NCBI RefSeq assembly: GCF_001676725.1 | Contig: NZ_CP016172.1 | Location: forward strand, 3,038,001 to 3,102,000 | DNA: 64,000 nt | Source of the DNA: Bordetella flabilis | GTDB taxonomy: Bacteria > Pseudomonadota > Gammaproteobacteria > Burkholderiales > Burkholderiaceae_B | Direction: 5' to 3' | In this document: positions 33,624 through 42,656 of the stretch, piece after piece | How the letters are laid out: every line of letters starts with the position of its first letter | Position numbering within the stretch: position 1 is the first letter of the stretch | Notes under the pieces: model-generated | Told to the model about the DNA's origin: nothing | The model's input: the letters and a program-made list of their open reading frames with translations, nothing else | Database searches by the model: none | Translations under genes and position numbers: made by a program

Positions 33624-36129
33624 GACGGAACCGGCCGAAGCCGCCGAAGCGCTCGCCCCCGCCGCCGAAGCGGTCGCCGCCGCCCCACCCCGAGCCATTG
33701 AAGCCACGATTGCCCCAGCCGCGGTCCTGCATGGCGCCATCGTCGTAGCGCCCGCGGGTGTAGTTGTCGGCCATGGTGCGGGCCTGCTGCTGCTGGTTCA
33801 GGTAGGTACGGTCGGCCGCGCTGGTATTGCTCGCGCTCATCGCCTGCCATCCCGACGTGCTGTGTTGCTGCCAGCCCTGGTCGGTATGACGGTAGACGTT
33901 GCCGTCATGGTCGCCATAGACGTTGCCATCGTTCCAGCCCACGGTATTGCCGGTGTGGCTGTCGTGCACCACGCCCTTGTTGTCGTAGCTGGTGATGCCC
34001 TTGCCGGCCTGCGCCGTCGCGGTGCGCGAAGTGGCGATGGTGCGGCCGGTGTTGTCGTTGGTGTGGATGCGTTGCTCGCCGGCGGTCGCTGTACCGTCGG
34101 CCGCATTGCCCACGACGCCGCCACGCGCCGCGCCCGCCGTGCCGTTGACCGGGTCGTTGTAATGACCGCGATAGCCGGAGGCGTAATTGCCGGTCTGCCA
34201 GTTGTAGGCGGAGCCGCGCGTGCCCTCGAAGCTGCGGCCCGTGACCGGGTTGTAGCCCTCGGCATGCGTGCTTGACCACGACGTGCCGTTCCAGTTGTTC
34301 CATCCCACCGAGTGCGTCACCACGCCGGTGCCGCCCCAGTGGCCGTACACGTCAACGCTGTTCACATTGACGCCGCGCCAGTATGACGCCCCCCAGTACG
34401 GGCCCCAGTACGGCGCCGGCGCGCCCCAGGTGGAACCGACCGCGAACCCGAAGGCGAAGCCGACGGCGGTATCGAACGCCGCGTTATAGCCGTAGGTGGC
34501 CGGGTAACCGACATAGACGGGGCCCGCCACATAGGCCGGATACGCATAGCCGGTGCCATACACCACCGTGCCGTCCGGCGCCACCATGACGCCCATGTAG
34601 CCCGGGGTATAGCCGAACACCACCGAAGTAGGCGTGGCGGTGTAAACCCGCACATAGGTGACGTAGTGGAATGGCGACGACACCGGGATGGTATAGAGCG
34701 CCGGCGCGACGTGGTCGGCGACGCGCCACGGACCGGTGGGCGACGATGCGGTGAACCAGATGGCATTGGACAAGGCGTAATAGCTGCCGTCGACGCGGAA
34801 TACCGGCGTCTGGCTGTTGGCCGCGAACTGGACCTGCGTGCCCGGAATGTAGGCGAAATCAGGCGGCCCGTTCAGGTATGCCACGTTAAGCGTCGCCTTG
34901 TCGCGCGCGACGGTGGCCGTCTGTGGAATGGTCGCCGCGATGACGGCCTCCTTGGCCTGCGGCGTACCGGGCACGGACGCCAGGACACCCGCCGACGGGT
35001 CGTGGGGATCGATGCGCGCGAAATCGCGGGGCAACTGCCGGCTGGGCACATAGGCCCACGGTCCGCCCAGTTGCGAGGCACTGAACCAGCGGCCCGAGAT
35101 CAGCACGTAATAGTGGTTGTTGGACGGGTTCATGAACACCGCGTGATCCGCGTTCGTCATGGACAGCAGGCTGGTGCCCTGCACCGGGGCGAACTCCGGT
35201 GCGCCGCTGGTGATGATCAGTTCCGCCGGCCGCGTTTCCACCAGGACCTGGGGAATGACCGTGGACGGCTTGCCGTTGCCCGGCAGCATCGGATCCGCCT
35301 TCTCCTTGCGCGTCGCGGCCGAGGCGGCCGACAACAGCTCCTGCGATGGACTCTCCAGCACCTGCCAAGGACCGGTCGGCGCGGATGACTGGAACCAGTG
35401 ACCCGTGACATTCAGGTAGAAATAGCCCGCGGAATCCGCCAACATGAGCGCGCGTGTATTCGCGACCCGCTGCCAGCCGTTAGCGCCCTCGACGTTGTAG
35501 AGCGCGGGCTTGCCGTCCACCAGCACGAGGATGGTGGGCACCGACCGGAACACGATTTCGGGTGGCGGGTTCTTTACCGGCACGGAAGGCAGGGATGCCA
35601 GCTTTTGCGATACCGCGTAGCTGGTCTGCAGCGCCTCCAGGCGGGCGGTCAAGCTGCGCGGGACGTGCGATTCCACGACGCTGCGCACTTCGGCGGCGTC
35701 CTTGGGCTCGGTCGGCACGTCGATTTTCTGGATGCGGATCTGGTCCACGTACACCAGGCCGGCCGGCTTGTTCACATCGGCACGCGCCGAAAACTGGATC
35801 ACCCCATACGTGGGATTGCCGTCGGGACGACCGATCGCGGTGGCCATGCGGCCGCCGATCTGGTCCCCGTTCCAGGTGTCGATCTGCGGCTGGTACAGCT
35901 GGATGCGCATCCCGTCCGGGGCATCGAAGGTGCGGGGCCATTGCAATGCCCGGTCGGCCGCCTGCATCGATCCCTGCTCCGCCTGGACGTCGCCGGCAGG
36001 CGTTGCGCCGGCTTGCGCGGCCACGGACGTTGCGGGGGCTTCCTCTGCCTGCACACCGGCACCAGTTGCCAGGACCACGCTCAGCAATGCTGCCACCGGC
36101 ATAGCGCGGCGACGAATACCAGACCTCAT
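33619..36129 (-). CDS. Secreted protein with WF...GPW repeats (function unknown)
   Basis: Protein of 836 residues. ATG at 36129 follows AAGGAG and starts a signal peptide (hydrophobic VAALLSVVLATGAG, cleavage after VQA near 28). The middle holds three similar units: YLNVTGHWFQSSAPTGPW, YVLISGRWFSASQLGGPW and YALSNAIWFTASSPTGPW. A glycine/tyrosine/alanine-rich segment follows, then N/G/W-rich repeats (for example GWNNWNGTSW, GWNDGNVYGDHDGNVY) and a final G/F/R-rich tail (GGGERFGGFGRFRR). Similar proteins in this bacterial group have been labelled carbohydrate-binding or autotransporter-like, but no enzyme domain or barrel is visible. It is likely envelope-associated. Confidence 0.75.
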   Translation of the reverse strand: MRSGIRRRAMPVAALLSVVLATGAGVQAEEAPATSVAAQAGATPAGDVQAEQGSMQAADRALQWPRTFDAPDGMRIQLYQPQIDTWNGDQIGGRMATAIGRPDGNPTYGVIQFSARADVNKPAGLVYVDQIRIQKIDVPTEPKDAAEVRSVVESHVPRSLTARLEALQTSYAVSQKLASLPSVPVKNPPPEIVFRSVPTILVLVDGKPALYNVEGANGWQRVANTRALMLADSAGYFYLNVTGHWFQSSAPTGPWQVLESPSQELLSAASAATRKEKADPMLPGNGKPSTVIPQVLVETRPAELIITSGAPEFAPVQGTSLLSMTNADHAVFMNPSNNHYYVLISGRWFSASQLGGPWAYVPSRQLPRDFARIDPHDPSAGVLASVPGTPQAKEAVIAATIPQTATVARDKATLNVAYLNGPPDFAYIPGTQVQFAANSQTPVFRVDGSYYALSNAIWFTASSPTGPWRVADHVAPALYTIPVSSPFHYVTYVRVYTATPTSVVFGYTPGYMGVMVAPDGTVVYGTGYAYPAYVAGPVYVGYPATYGYNAAFDTAVGFAFGFAVGSTWGAPAPYWGPYWGASYWRGVNVNSVDVYGHWGGTGVVTHSVGWNNWNGTSWSSTHAEGYNPVTGRSFEGTRGSAYNWQTGNYASGYRGHYNDPVNGTAGAARGGVVGNAADGTATAGEQRIHTNDNTGRTIATSRTATAQAGKGITSYDNKGVVHDSHTGNTVGWNDGNVYGDHDGNVYRHTDQGWQQHSTSGWQAMSASNTSAADRTYLNQQQQARTMADNYTRGRYDDGAMQDRGWGNRGFNGSGWGGGDRFGGGGERFGGFGRFRR

Positions 36130-36422
36130 GGAATGCTCCTTCAACGGAATGCGGACGGAGCACGCGGGCATCGATAAAGCGGCAGCGTTTCGGCACGCGG
36201 GGCATGGCCCGCTGCGCCCAGGGTCTCCGGATTGTGCGGCAGGGTAGCACATGGATGAGCTGGGCGGGGGCGATTCCCACAGCCACGGATAGCGCCCGGA
36301 GGGACGCGGTGGCCCAGCGCGAACAGCGCCGCACCTAGCCACGCCGGAGGTGCGACAAGACATCGTCCGTCGCCGCATCGCCCCCGACGTGGGCATATCG
36401 CGCCGCTACCCGTCCTCCAGGC
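36130..36422. other. Intergenic region without recognised features
   Basis: Nearly 300 bases between two minus-strand genes. Apart from the ribosome site of the secreted protein, no promoter consensus, hairpin or small gene stands out. Confidence 0.4.
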
Positions 36423-37673
36423 TTAGCGCGCGCTGGCGAGATACGCATTCACCGGGACGGGCTCCGCATCGCTGGAGAATGGCGGCCGCGGTCCGAACTC
36501 CTGGATGACGCCGGGCTCGAAGATCAGGCAATAGGTGGAACCGCCGTACTGGAAATACCCCAGTTCGTCTCCCTTCTCCACATCCTGGCCCGGCATCGCG
36601 TCGATAACGCAGGACGACACTTCGGCCATGCCGACGAAAACGCATGCCACCTGCCCCACCGCCGGATCGTCTGCCTCGATGACGATAATCGCCCGCGCCG
36701 CCACTGCGGTCGTGTAGCCCTGCGAATCGTTCAGTCCGTGAGGATCCTCGCCCTCGGCCTCGAGGTCCGAATAGTAGGTCCCATCGACCAGATACGCCTT
36801 CTGGATACGTCCGGCAACGGGCGCGTGCCAGCGGTGATAGTAGGTAGCGCCCAGGTATGCCTGGTAAATCGTGCCGCCGACGAAACGACGGGCCAGTTCC
36901 GGTTCCCGGCCGGTGAAGATTTCCCCCAGCGAATATGGCTGGGACTTGAGCCAGAACTTGTCGTGGCGCTGAACGTTTTCCCCTATGGCATAGGGAGAGG
37001 CTTCGCAGGCGCTGACGATCGCCCGCGAATTGCCCGGTTCATGGACCGGTCGAGCATCCGGCTTGAAGCGACGCGTGAAGAAGTCGTTCCACGAAGCGAA
37101 TCCCCAATACGGTGCCGCGGGATCGCACAGGAATTGCGACATGCCGGTCTTCTTCAGCGCCTCGGGACAGAACCATCCATTGGGCGATGCATCGTTCAAA
37201 TGGGTTCGTGAGTGCGGTCCGCACAAAAAGCCGCACCATAAGTCCAGGACGCGCTTCATGTGACGGTTGAAAGCCGGATCCCGGAACACAGCGTAGCCGC
37301 TGGGCATGCACATGAGCCACTCCAGCAAGCCGTTGATCGGCAGGATGATGGTGCTGGCCTGGCTGAACGGCGGCGCGTAGGTCATGACATAGTCCAGGGC
37401 CATCATCAATTCCTCGACCGATCCGTAGCCCAGTACATGGCCGGCATCGCGCGCCTGGTCGATGGCGCGCGTCAAATTCATCCGCAATACCGCATCGCGA
37501 TTGATGAAGGATTCGAATTCCCGTACCACGCCGGCCGGCTCCACCTTGCCATGCCGGGCCCGGGCGCGCGTCATCAAGTCGACGCGAAAAGCGGCCATCG
37601 CCTTCTCCTCCGGGGCCAACCAGGCGCCCAAGCGGCGCCGCTGCCCTGCTTCGCCCTGAATCTGACCTGACAT
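36423..37673 (-). CDS. Phosphatidylserine decarboxylase-family enzyme, PsiD-like
   Basis: Pyruvoyl-dependent decarboxylase-family protein of 416 residues. Residues 20 to about 175 match the extra N-terminal PSDC domain found in PsiD-like members; the catalytic part follows with FASWNDFFTRRFKP, TYYHRWHAPVAG and the self-cleavage motif YGGSTYCLIFEPG near the C-terminus (GGST in place of the LGST of true Psd). The chain is longer than bacterial Psd (about 290) and lacks its N-terminal membrane anchor. Relatives act on free aromatic amino acids or unknown amines, so phosphatidylserine may not be the substrate. It is divergent from a CoA-transferase operon and a TetR-type palindrome lies between. 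Confidence 0.82.
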   Translation of the reverse strand: MSGQIQGEAGQRRRLGAWLAPEEKAMAAFRVDLMTRARARHGKVEPAGVVREFESFINRDAVLRMNLTRAIDQARDAGHVLGYGSVEELMMALDYVMTYAPPFSQASTIILPINGLLEWLMCMPSGYAVFRDPAFNRHMKRVLDLWCGFLCGPHSRTHLNDASPNGWFCPEALKKTGMSQFLCDPAAPYWGFASWNDFFTRRFKPDARPVHEPGNSRAIVSACEASPYAIGENVQRHDKFWLKSQPYSLGEIFTGREPELARRFVGGTIYQAYLGATYYHRWHAPVAGRIQKAYLVDGTYYSDLEAEGEDPHGLNDSQGYTTAVAARAIIVIEADDPAVGQVACVFVGMAEVSSCVIDAMPGQDVEKGDELGYFQYGGSTYCLIFEPGVIQEFGPRPPFSSDAEPVPVNAYLASAR

Positions 37674-37759
37674 GGCGATCTCCTTGCACGTGGTTCCTGT
37701 CCAGGTGCCGGATCAAGCAAGGCGCATGCCGTGCCGCAACACGCTTTCGTCACATAAAA

Positions 37760-37779
37760 ATAATACTTCGTAGTATTAT
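37760..37779. promoter_or_regulatory. TetR-type operator palindrome, site A
   Basis: ATAATACTTCGTAGTATTAT has perfect 8-base arms around TCGT. It lies in the divergent promoter region between the PsiD-like gene and the CoA-transferase gene. Its ATACT/AGTAT halves recur in site B at 43892-43908, next to the operon that encodes a TetR regulator. Confidence 0.65.
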
Positions 37780-37898
37780 CTTTTTGCGCGGTCCCGCCAT
37801 GGGCCATTGGTTGCAGATGGCGGGCATCCGCTGCGGCGGGTGTCGCCGGCACAGACGGCAAACGATCCGCATTCACCGCGTCCGTCACAGAGCAAAGC

Positions 37899-39083
37899 AT
37901 GAGTGGTCCACTAACCGGCATACGCGTCCTGGACGCCAGCAATTTCGTGTTCGGCCCCGTCACCACGCAATTGCTTGGCGACATGGGTGCGGACGTCATC
38001 AAAATAGAGCCGCCCGAAGGCGACCCGACACGGCGGATCGGCGCTGCGCGCGGGCCTCTGATGGGTTCCTTCTTCCTTAACCTGAACCGCAACAAGCGCA
38101 GCGTGGTGCTGGACCTGAAGCAGCAGGATGGCCTTGACGCCTTCCGGCATCTGCTGGGCACCGCGGATGTCCTGGTGCACAACATGCGGCATCAGGCCGC
38201 GGTCAAGCTGGGCATCGATTACGCGCGCCTCGCGGCCGATTTTCCTTCGCTCGTCTACGCCTGCGCCCAGGGCTACGGCAAGGGCGGCCGCTATTTCGAC
38301 AGGCCCGCGTATGACGACGTGATCCAGGGCTTGAGCGGCATCTCCGGGTTGAACGCGCGCATGACAGGCGCGGCGTCGTATATCCCGATGCTGATGACCG
38401 ACAAGCTGTGCGGCGTATTCCTTGCCTATGCGGTGGCGGCCGCCCTGCTGCACCGGGAGCGATCCGGGCGCGGCCAGGAAGTGCAGGTCCCCATGTTCGA
38501 GTCCATGGCCGCTTTCAACCTGTACGACCATATGGCCGACGCGGTGCTGGCGCCTGACGCTGCGGCACAGGCGCCGCAGCCACTCGGCTATGCGCGCGTC
38601 TTCGGCCGCTTTCACCGTCCGCTGGCGACGCGGGACGGCTTCATCTGCGTGATAGCCAACACGGACGCGCAGTGGAGCCGCTTCCTGGTCCTGCTCGAGC
38701 GCTCCGACTTGATCGCGGACCCACGCTTCGCGTCCATAGGCAGCCGCATGGCGAACATCGATGCCTTGTACGAGATCGTCGAAACGGAACTGCGCAAGCG
38801 CGACACCGCTACCTGGTTTGGATTGCTGGAACAGGCGGACATTCCGGCGGCCCCCTCCAACGACCTGCAGGCGCTGCGCGACGATCCGCACCTGGCCGAC
38901 ACCGGCTTTTTCGTCGAATTCGACCATGAAAGCGAGGGCCCGCTGCATCTGGCGGGCGTGCCTATCGCCATGTCCGATTCGCCCGGCGGCATACGCCTGG
39001 GTCCGCCCCGGCTGGGACAGCACACGGAGGCGGTGCTACGCGAGGCAGGGTACGACGACGCGCGCATCGCGCGCTTGGGTTGA
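37899..39083 (+). CDS. CaiB/BaiF-type CoA-transferase (family III)
   Basis: Family III CoA-transferase of 394 residues. The N-terminus GIRVLDASNFVFGP and GADVIKIEPPEGDPTRR, the segment FLNLNRNKRSVVLDLK and the catalytic aspartate region (RPAYDDVIQGLSGISGL) are characteristic. It would move CoA between acyl groups to activate an acid without ATP. First gene of an operon with an enoyl-CoA hydratase, an oxidoreductase and a Bug receptor. Confidence 0.93.
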   Translation: MSGPLTGIRVLDASNFVFGPVTTQLLGDMGADVIKIEPPEGDPTRRIGAARGPLMGSFFLNLNRNKRSVVLDLKQQDGLDAFRHLLGTADVLVHNMRHQAAVKLGIDYARLAADFPSLVYACAQGYGKGGRYFDRPAYDDVIQGLSGISGLNARMTGAASYIPMLMTDKLCGVFLAYAVAAALLHRERSGRGQEVQVPMFESMAAFNLYDHMADAVLAPDAAAQAPQPLGYARVFGRFHRPLATRDGFICVIANTDAQWSRFLVLLERSDLIADPRFASIGSRMANIDALYEIVETELRKRDTATWFGLLEQADIPAAPSNDLQALRDDPHLADTGFFVEFDHESEGPLHLAGVPIAMSDSPGGIRLGPPRLGQHTEAVLREAGYDDARIARLG

Positions 39084-39091
39084 GGAAAACG

Positions 39092-39853
39092 ATGTCAGCA
39101 AAAATCCTGGTCGAGACCGCGGGTCCCGTCACCACCATCATCATCAACCGTCCCGAGGTCCGCAACGCCCTGGACGTCGAAGCCACGCGCCTGCTGGGCC
39201 AGGCGATTGCCGCTTTCGAGCGCAACGAGACGGCCAAGGTCGCGGTGCTATGGGGGGCGGGCGGCGCCTTTTGCGCGGGGGCCGATCTGAAGGAGCTGGC
39301 CGCGGGCACCGTCTACAAACCCTGGGCCGGCAGCGCTGGCGGCCCGCTGGGCCGGCCCGCCGCCAAGCCGGTGATCGCGGCGGTGGCCGGCTACGCCTGC
39401 GCGGGTGGCCTCGGGCTGGCGCTATGGTGCGACCTGCGCGTCGCGGAGGACAGCGCTACCTTCGCGGTACTGTCGCGCCGCTGGGGCGTGCCGATGAGCG
39501 ACGGCACCACCGTGCGCTTGCCTCGCCTGATCGGCATGAGCCGCGCGATGGACATGATGCTGACCGCCCGCAAGGTGGACGCGCAGGCCGCGGAGCGCAT
39601 GGGACTGGTCAACCGTGTCGTGCCGGACGGGCAAAGCCGCGCGGCGGCGGAAGAACTGGCGCGGCAGATGGCCGGCTTCCCGCAGATCGCCATGTTGTCG
39701 GACAGGCAGTCGGTGTACGAACAGCAAGGCATGGACGAGGCGCAGGCCATCGCACGGGAAGCGCAACTGTCGGTCCAGGCGCGTGAACGGGAAGCCGGCG
39801 CGGGTGCGCGCCGCTTCGCCGATGGGGCAGGACGGCATGGAGTCGTGTCATGA
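39092..39853 (+). CDS. Enoyl-CoA hydratase/isomerase family protein
   Basis: Crotonase-fold enzyme of 253 residues. Oxyanion-hole segments AFCAGADLKELA and GYACAGGLGLALWCDLRVA are clear. At the two usual glutamate positions it has GLGLAL and SRRWGVPMSDG, so both hydratase glutamates appear absent; an isomerase or other crotonase activity is more likely than simple hydration. ATG at 39092 follows AGGA; an upstream TTG is less likely. The stop overlaps the next start as ATGA. Confidence 0.85.
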   Translation: MSAKILVETAGPVTTIIINRPEVRNALDVEATRLLGQAIAAFERNETAKVAVLWGAGGAFCAGADLKELAAGTVYKPWAGSAGGPLGRPAAKPVIAAVAGYACAGGLGLALWCDLRVAEDSATFAVLSRRWGVPMSDGTTVRLPRLIGMSRAMDMMLTARKVDAQAAERMGLVNRVVPDGQSRAAAEELARQMAGFPQIAMLSDRQSVYEQQGMDEAQAIAREAQLSVQAREREAGAGARRFADGAGRHGVVS

Positions 39854-40845
39854 AGGCCGTGGTGTGCCGTCAACTGGGCCTGGACCACGCCGCGGTCGAG
39901 GATATCGACGCGCCCGTACCGGGCGAACACGAGATCAGGATACGCGTCCATGCCGCGGGAGTGAGCTTCGCGAATCTGCTGGTGATGGAAGGCAAGCACC
40001 AGAACCGCCACGCGCCGCCGTTTACGCCCGGCACGGAAGTGGCGGGCGTCGTCCTGGAATGCGGTCCGTCGGCGGGACGCTTCAGGCCCGGGGACCGCGT
40101 GGTGGCGGGCGTGAGGACCGGGGGCTACGCACAGGAAGTGGTGGCGCCCGAGGATACCGTCTTCAAGCTGCCCGACGCCGTGGACTACGACGCGGCCGTG
40201 CAGTTTCCCACCATATACGCCACCGCCTATGGCGTCCTGAAATGGCGGGCCGCCCTGCGGCCCGGCGAGACACTGCTGGTGCATGGCGCAGCTGGCGGTA
40301 GCGGCCTGGCCGCGGTGGAGCTCGGCAAACTCCTCGGCGCCCGTGTCATCGCCACGGCCGGATCGCCTGAGAAGGTACAGGCCGCGCTGGACCATGGGGC
40401 AGACGTCGGCATCGACTATCGGCAGCAGGATTTCCGGGAAGCCGTGCTCGCCTGCACCGCCCATCGCGGCGCCGACGTGATCTTCGATCCGGTCGGTGGC
40501 AGCACCTTCGACGAATCGCTGCGTTGTATCGCGCCGGAAGGCCGCATCGCTCCCATGGGCTTCGCGGGGGGCCAGATCCCGCAGATTCCGGCCAATATCC
40601 TGCTGGTCAAGAACATTACCGTCATCGGCCTGTATTGGGGCTACTACATGGGGTGGGCGCGCCAACCGCGGCCCGACGGCATGGCCGACAAAGTGCGCGG
40701 CGCTTTCGACGAGATGCTGGCCTGGACCGCGCAAGGCCGCCTGCGCCCTCATACCTGGCGCCGTTATCCACTGGATGCGTTCAGGGATGCGCTGGCGGCA
40801 ATCTCAACGCGCGAGGTCATCGGCAGGGTGGTGCTCAACCCCTGA
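39850..40845 (+). CDS. Zinc-independent alcohol dehydrogenase/quinone oxidoreductase (MDR family)
   Basis: NADPH-dependent MDR-family oxidoreductase of 331 residues. The GroES-like N-terminal part has FTPGTEVAGVVLECG and GDRVVAGVRTGGYAQ; the nucleotide site is VHGAAGGSGLAAVELGKLLG, typical of quinone oxidoreductases. The cysteine zinc ligands of classical alcohol dehydrogenases are absent. It overlaps the hydratase-like gene and probably reduces an enoyl or quinone intermediate of the same pathway. Confidence 0.9.
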   Translation: MKAVVCRQLGLDHAAVEDIDAPVPGEHEIRIRVHAAGVSFANLLVMEGKHQNRHAPPFTPGTEVAGVVLECGPSAGRFRPGDRVVAGVRTGGYAQEVVAPEDTVFKLPDAVDYDAAVQFPTIYATAYGVLKWRAALRPGETLLVHGAAGGSGLAAVELGKLLGARVIATAGSPEKVQAALDHGADVGIDYRQQDFREAVLACTAHRGADVIFDPVGGSTFDESLRCIAPEGRIAPMGFAGGQIPQIPANILLVKNITVIGLYWGYYMGWARQPRPDGMADKVRGAFDEMLAWTAQGRLRPHTWRRYPLDAFRDALAAISTREVIGRVVLNP

Positions 40846-40968
40846 AGGTCCACCCGGCTGAGGCCACCCTACACGTCCATGGCCCGTCACGCCACTGGCA
40901 GCGATTTTCAAAGCAGAAACGCCGGACGCGCCACCATGCGCGATCCGGCCAATCAGGAGACAGCAAGT

Positions 40969-41937
40969 ATGAAAGCCCCGCTCTTCCGCGCCCTTTGCGC
41001 CCTTCTGGCCGGCCTTGCCGTGGCGCCCGCTCCCGCACTGGCGCAGTATCCGGACAAACCGATACGCATCATTGTCCCCTACCCGCCCGGCACCGGCACC
41101 GACACCATCGCGCGCTACACCGCGCGGCGCATGGAAGGCGAGCTCGGCAAGCCGGTGGTCGTCGAGAACCGCGCGGGCGGCAATGCGATCATCGCCGCGC
41201 AGCTGGTGGCCACTTCGCCGCCGGATGGCTATACCCTGCTTTTCGCCGCCAACGGTCCGGCGTCGACCAATGTCGCGCTGTACCAGCACCTGCCCTACGA
41301 CCCCGTGAAGGATCTCACGCCGCTGGCGCGGCTGGCTTTCGGCCCGATGGGCTTGTTCGTGCCGGCCAACTCGCCGTACAAGACCGCCGAGGAATTGTTC
41401 GAGGCGACCCGCAAGCAGCCCGGCCGCATCAATTACGGCAGCGGCAGCACCACCTACCAGATCGCCGGCGAATGGCTGATGTCCCTGGTCGGAGGCAAGG
41501 CCAATGTAATTTCCTACAAGGGGGCGGCGCCCGCCTTGACCGACCTGGCCGGCGGCCAAGTGGACTTCGTCATCGCGGACTACAGCGGCGCGACGGCCCT
41601 GCTTGCCGCAGGCAAAATACGCATGCTGGCCGCCACCACGGACCGGCGGCTCGCTGCGCAACCGGGAATACCGACGGTGCAGGAACTGGGCTACAAGGAT
41701 TTCTTCCAGGTGGCATGGTGGGGTATGTTCGCGCCCGCGAAGACCCCCGAGGCCGTCACGTCCCGCCTGGAGCAGGCACTGCTGAAGATTTACCGCGACA
41801 AGGACACCGCCGATTTCCTGGCGCAAAGCAACTACGTGCTGTTCCTCGCCGACGGCAAGGGCTTCGGTGAATTCCAGCGCAAGGAAATACAGCGCGAGAG
41901 CCGGCTGGTCGACCAGTTCAAGATACCGAAGCAGTAG
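40969..41937 (+). CDS. Tripartite tricarboxylate transporter receptor (Bug family)
   Basis: Periplasmic solute receptor of 322 residues. Signal peptide ends ALA near residue 25; the mature protein opens QYPDKPIRIIVPYPPGTGTD, the Bug signature. The later LPYDPVKDLTPLARL and PEAVTSRLEQALLKIYRD segments are family-typical. AGGAG lies 9 bases before the ATG. No TctA or TctB membrane genes are in the window, so it must share a transporter encoded elsewhere or act as a sensor. Confidence 0.93.
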   Translation: MKAPLFRALCALLAGLAVAPAPALAQYPDKPIRIIVPYPPGTGTDTIARYTARRMEGELGKPVVVENRAGGNAIIAAQLVATSPPDGYTLLFAANGPASTNVALYQHLPYDPVKDLTPLARLAFGPMGLFVPANSPYKTAEELFEATRKQPGRINYGSGSTTYQIAGEWLMSLVGGKANVISYKGAAPALTDLAGGQVDFVIADYSGATALLAAGKIRMLAATTDRRLAAQPGIPTVQELGYKDFFQVAWWGMFAPAKTPEAVTSRLEQALLKIYRDKDTADFLAQSNYVLFLADGKGFGEFQRKEIQRESRLVDQFKIPKQ

Positions 41938-41942
41938 GACGG

Positions 41943-42623
41943 CTATGCCAGAAGGGCCTGCATCGCGAAGGACGCGACTTCCGTCGCGATGCGCACACGG
42001 TCCTTGTCGGTTTCCTTCGGCCGTGGGCGATACCAGCGCGAGGTCCAGTTCAGCGCGCCCAGCAGCGGCTTGACGGACAGCTTCGGGTCCACAGCCCGGA
42101 ACTCGCCATTCTTTACGCCCTCTTCGATCACTTTGACGTACAGGGTCTCATTGCCGTCGCGCAGCGCCATGATGGCTTCCAGCTCCGCCCGCTCGCGCGC
42201 GCTGGTACGCCCGCTGAGATGCAATTCCAGGCCCTGTGCCGCCACGCGTAGATACGAAAGTTGCCGCATCATCAGCATGGTGTGGGCATAGGCCATATCG
42301 TAGAGCCGGGTGGCGGCCGGCTGGGCAGAAAGCGCATGCGGCTCGATGGCTTCGCGCGTCATCTGCATGGCGCGCCGCTGCACCCCGAAGAACAGCGCCG
42401 ATTTGCTGCGAAAGTGGTAATAAATAATGCCCTTGGTCGCGCCATAGGCTTCGCTGATGTCGTCGACCGAGGCGGCCGCGAATCCGATCTCCATGAAGAC
42501 GGACGCGGCGGCATCGAGGATGGCATCGGCCTTGTCGGCGCTGGACAACTTCTCGGCCCCCTGGTTGGGACCTGGTTTGGCACTGTCGGACGCGACGGCG
42601 GCGATGGGGCTCTTCCTGGGCAT
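41943..42623 (-). CDS. TetR-family transcriptional regulator
   Basis: Repressor of 226 residues. A 30-residue flexible N-terminus precedes the helix-turn-helix (FAAASVDDISEAYGATKGII and YYHFRSKSALFF). The C-terminal ligand domain resembles those of KstR2/FadR-like regulators that sense acyl-CoA esters. It is 33 bases downstream of a CoA-transferase gene on the same strand, hence in that operon. Palindromes at 37760 and 43892 are candidate binding sites. It converges with the Bug gene 5 bases away. Confidence 0.88.
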   Translation of the reverse strand: MPRKSPIAAVASDSAKPGPNQGAEKLSSADKADAILDAAASVFMEIGFAAASVDDISEAYGATKGIIYYHFRSKSALFFGVQRRAMQMTREAIEPHALSAQPAATRLYDMAYAHTMLMMRQLSYLRVAAQGLELHLSGRTSARERAELEAIMALRDGNETLYVKVIEEGVKNGEFRAVDPKLSVKPLLGALNWTSRWYRPRPKETDKDRVRIATEVASFAMQALLA

Positions 42624-42656
42624 GTCCTGGATACGCGTTTCGAGGGGCGGGCCAGT

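Noticed and set aside
36423..37673. Ordinary housekeeping phosphatidylserine decarboxylase
   Set aside because: Too long, has the extra N-terminal domain, GGST instead of LGST, and no membrane anchor.
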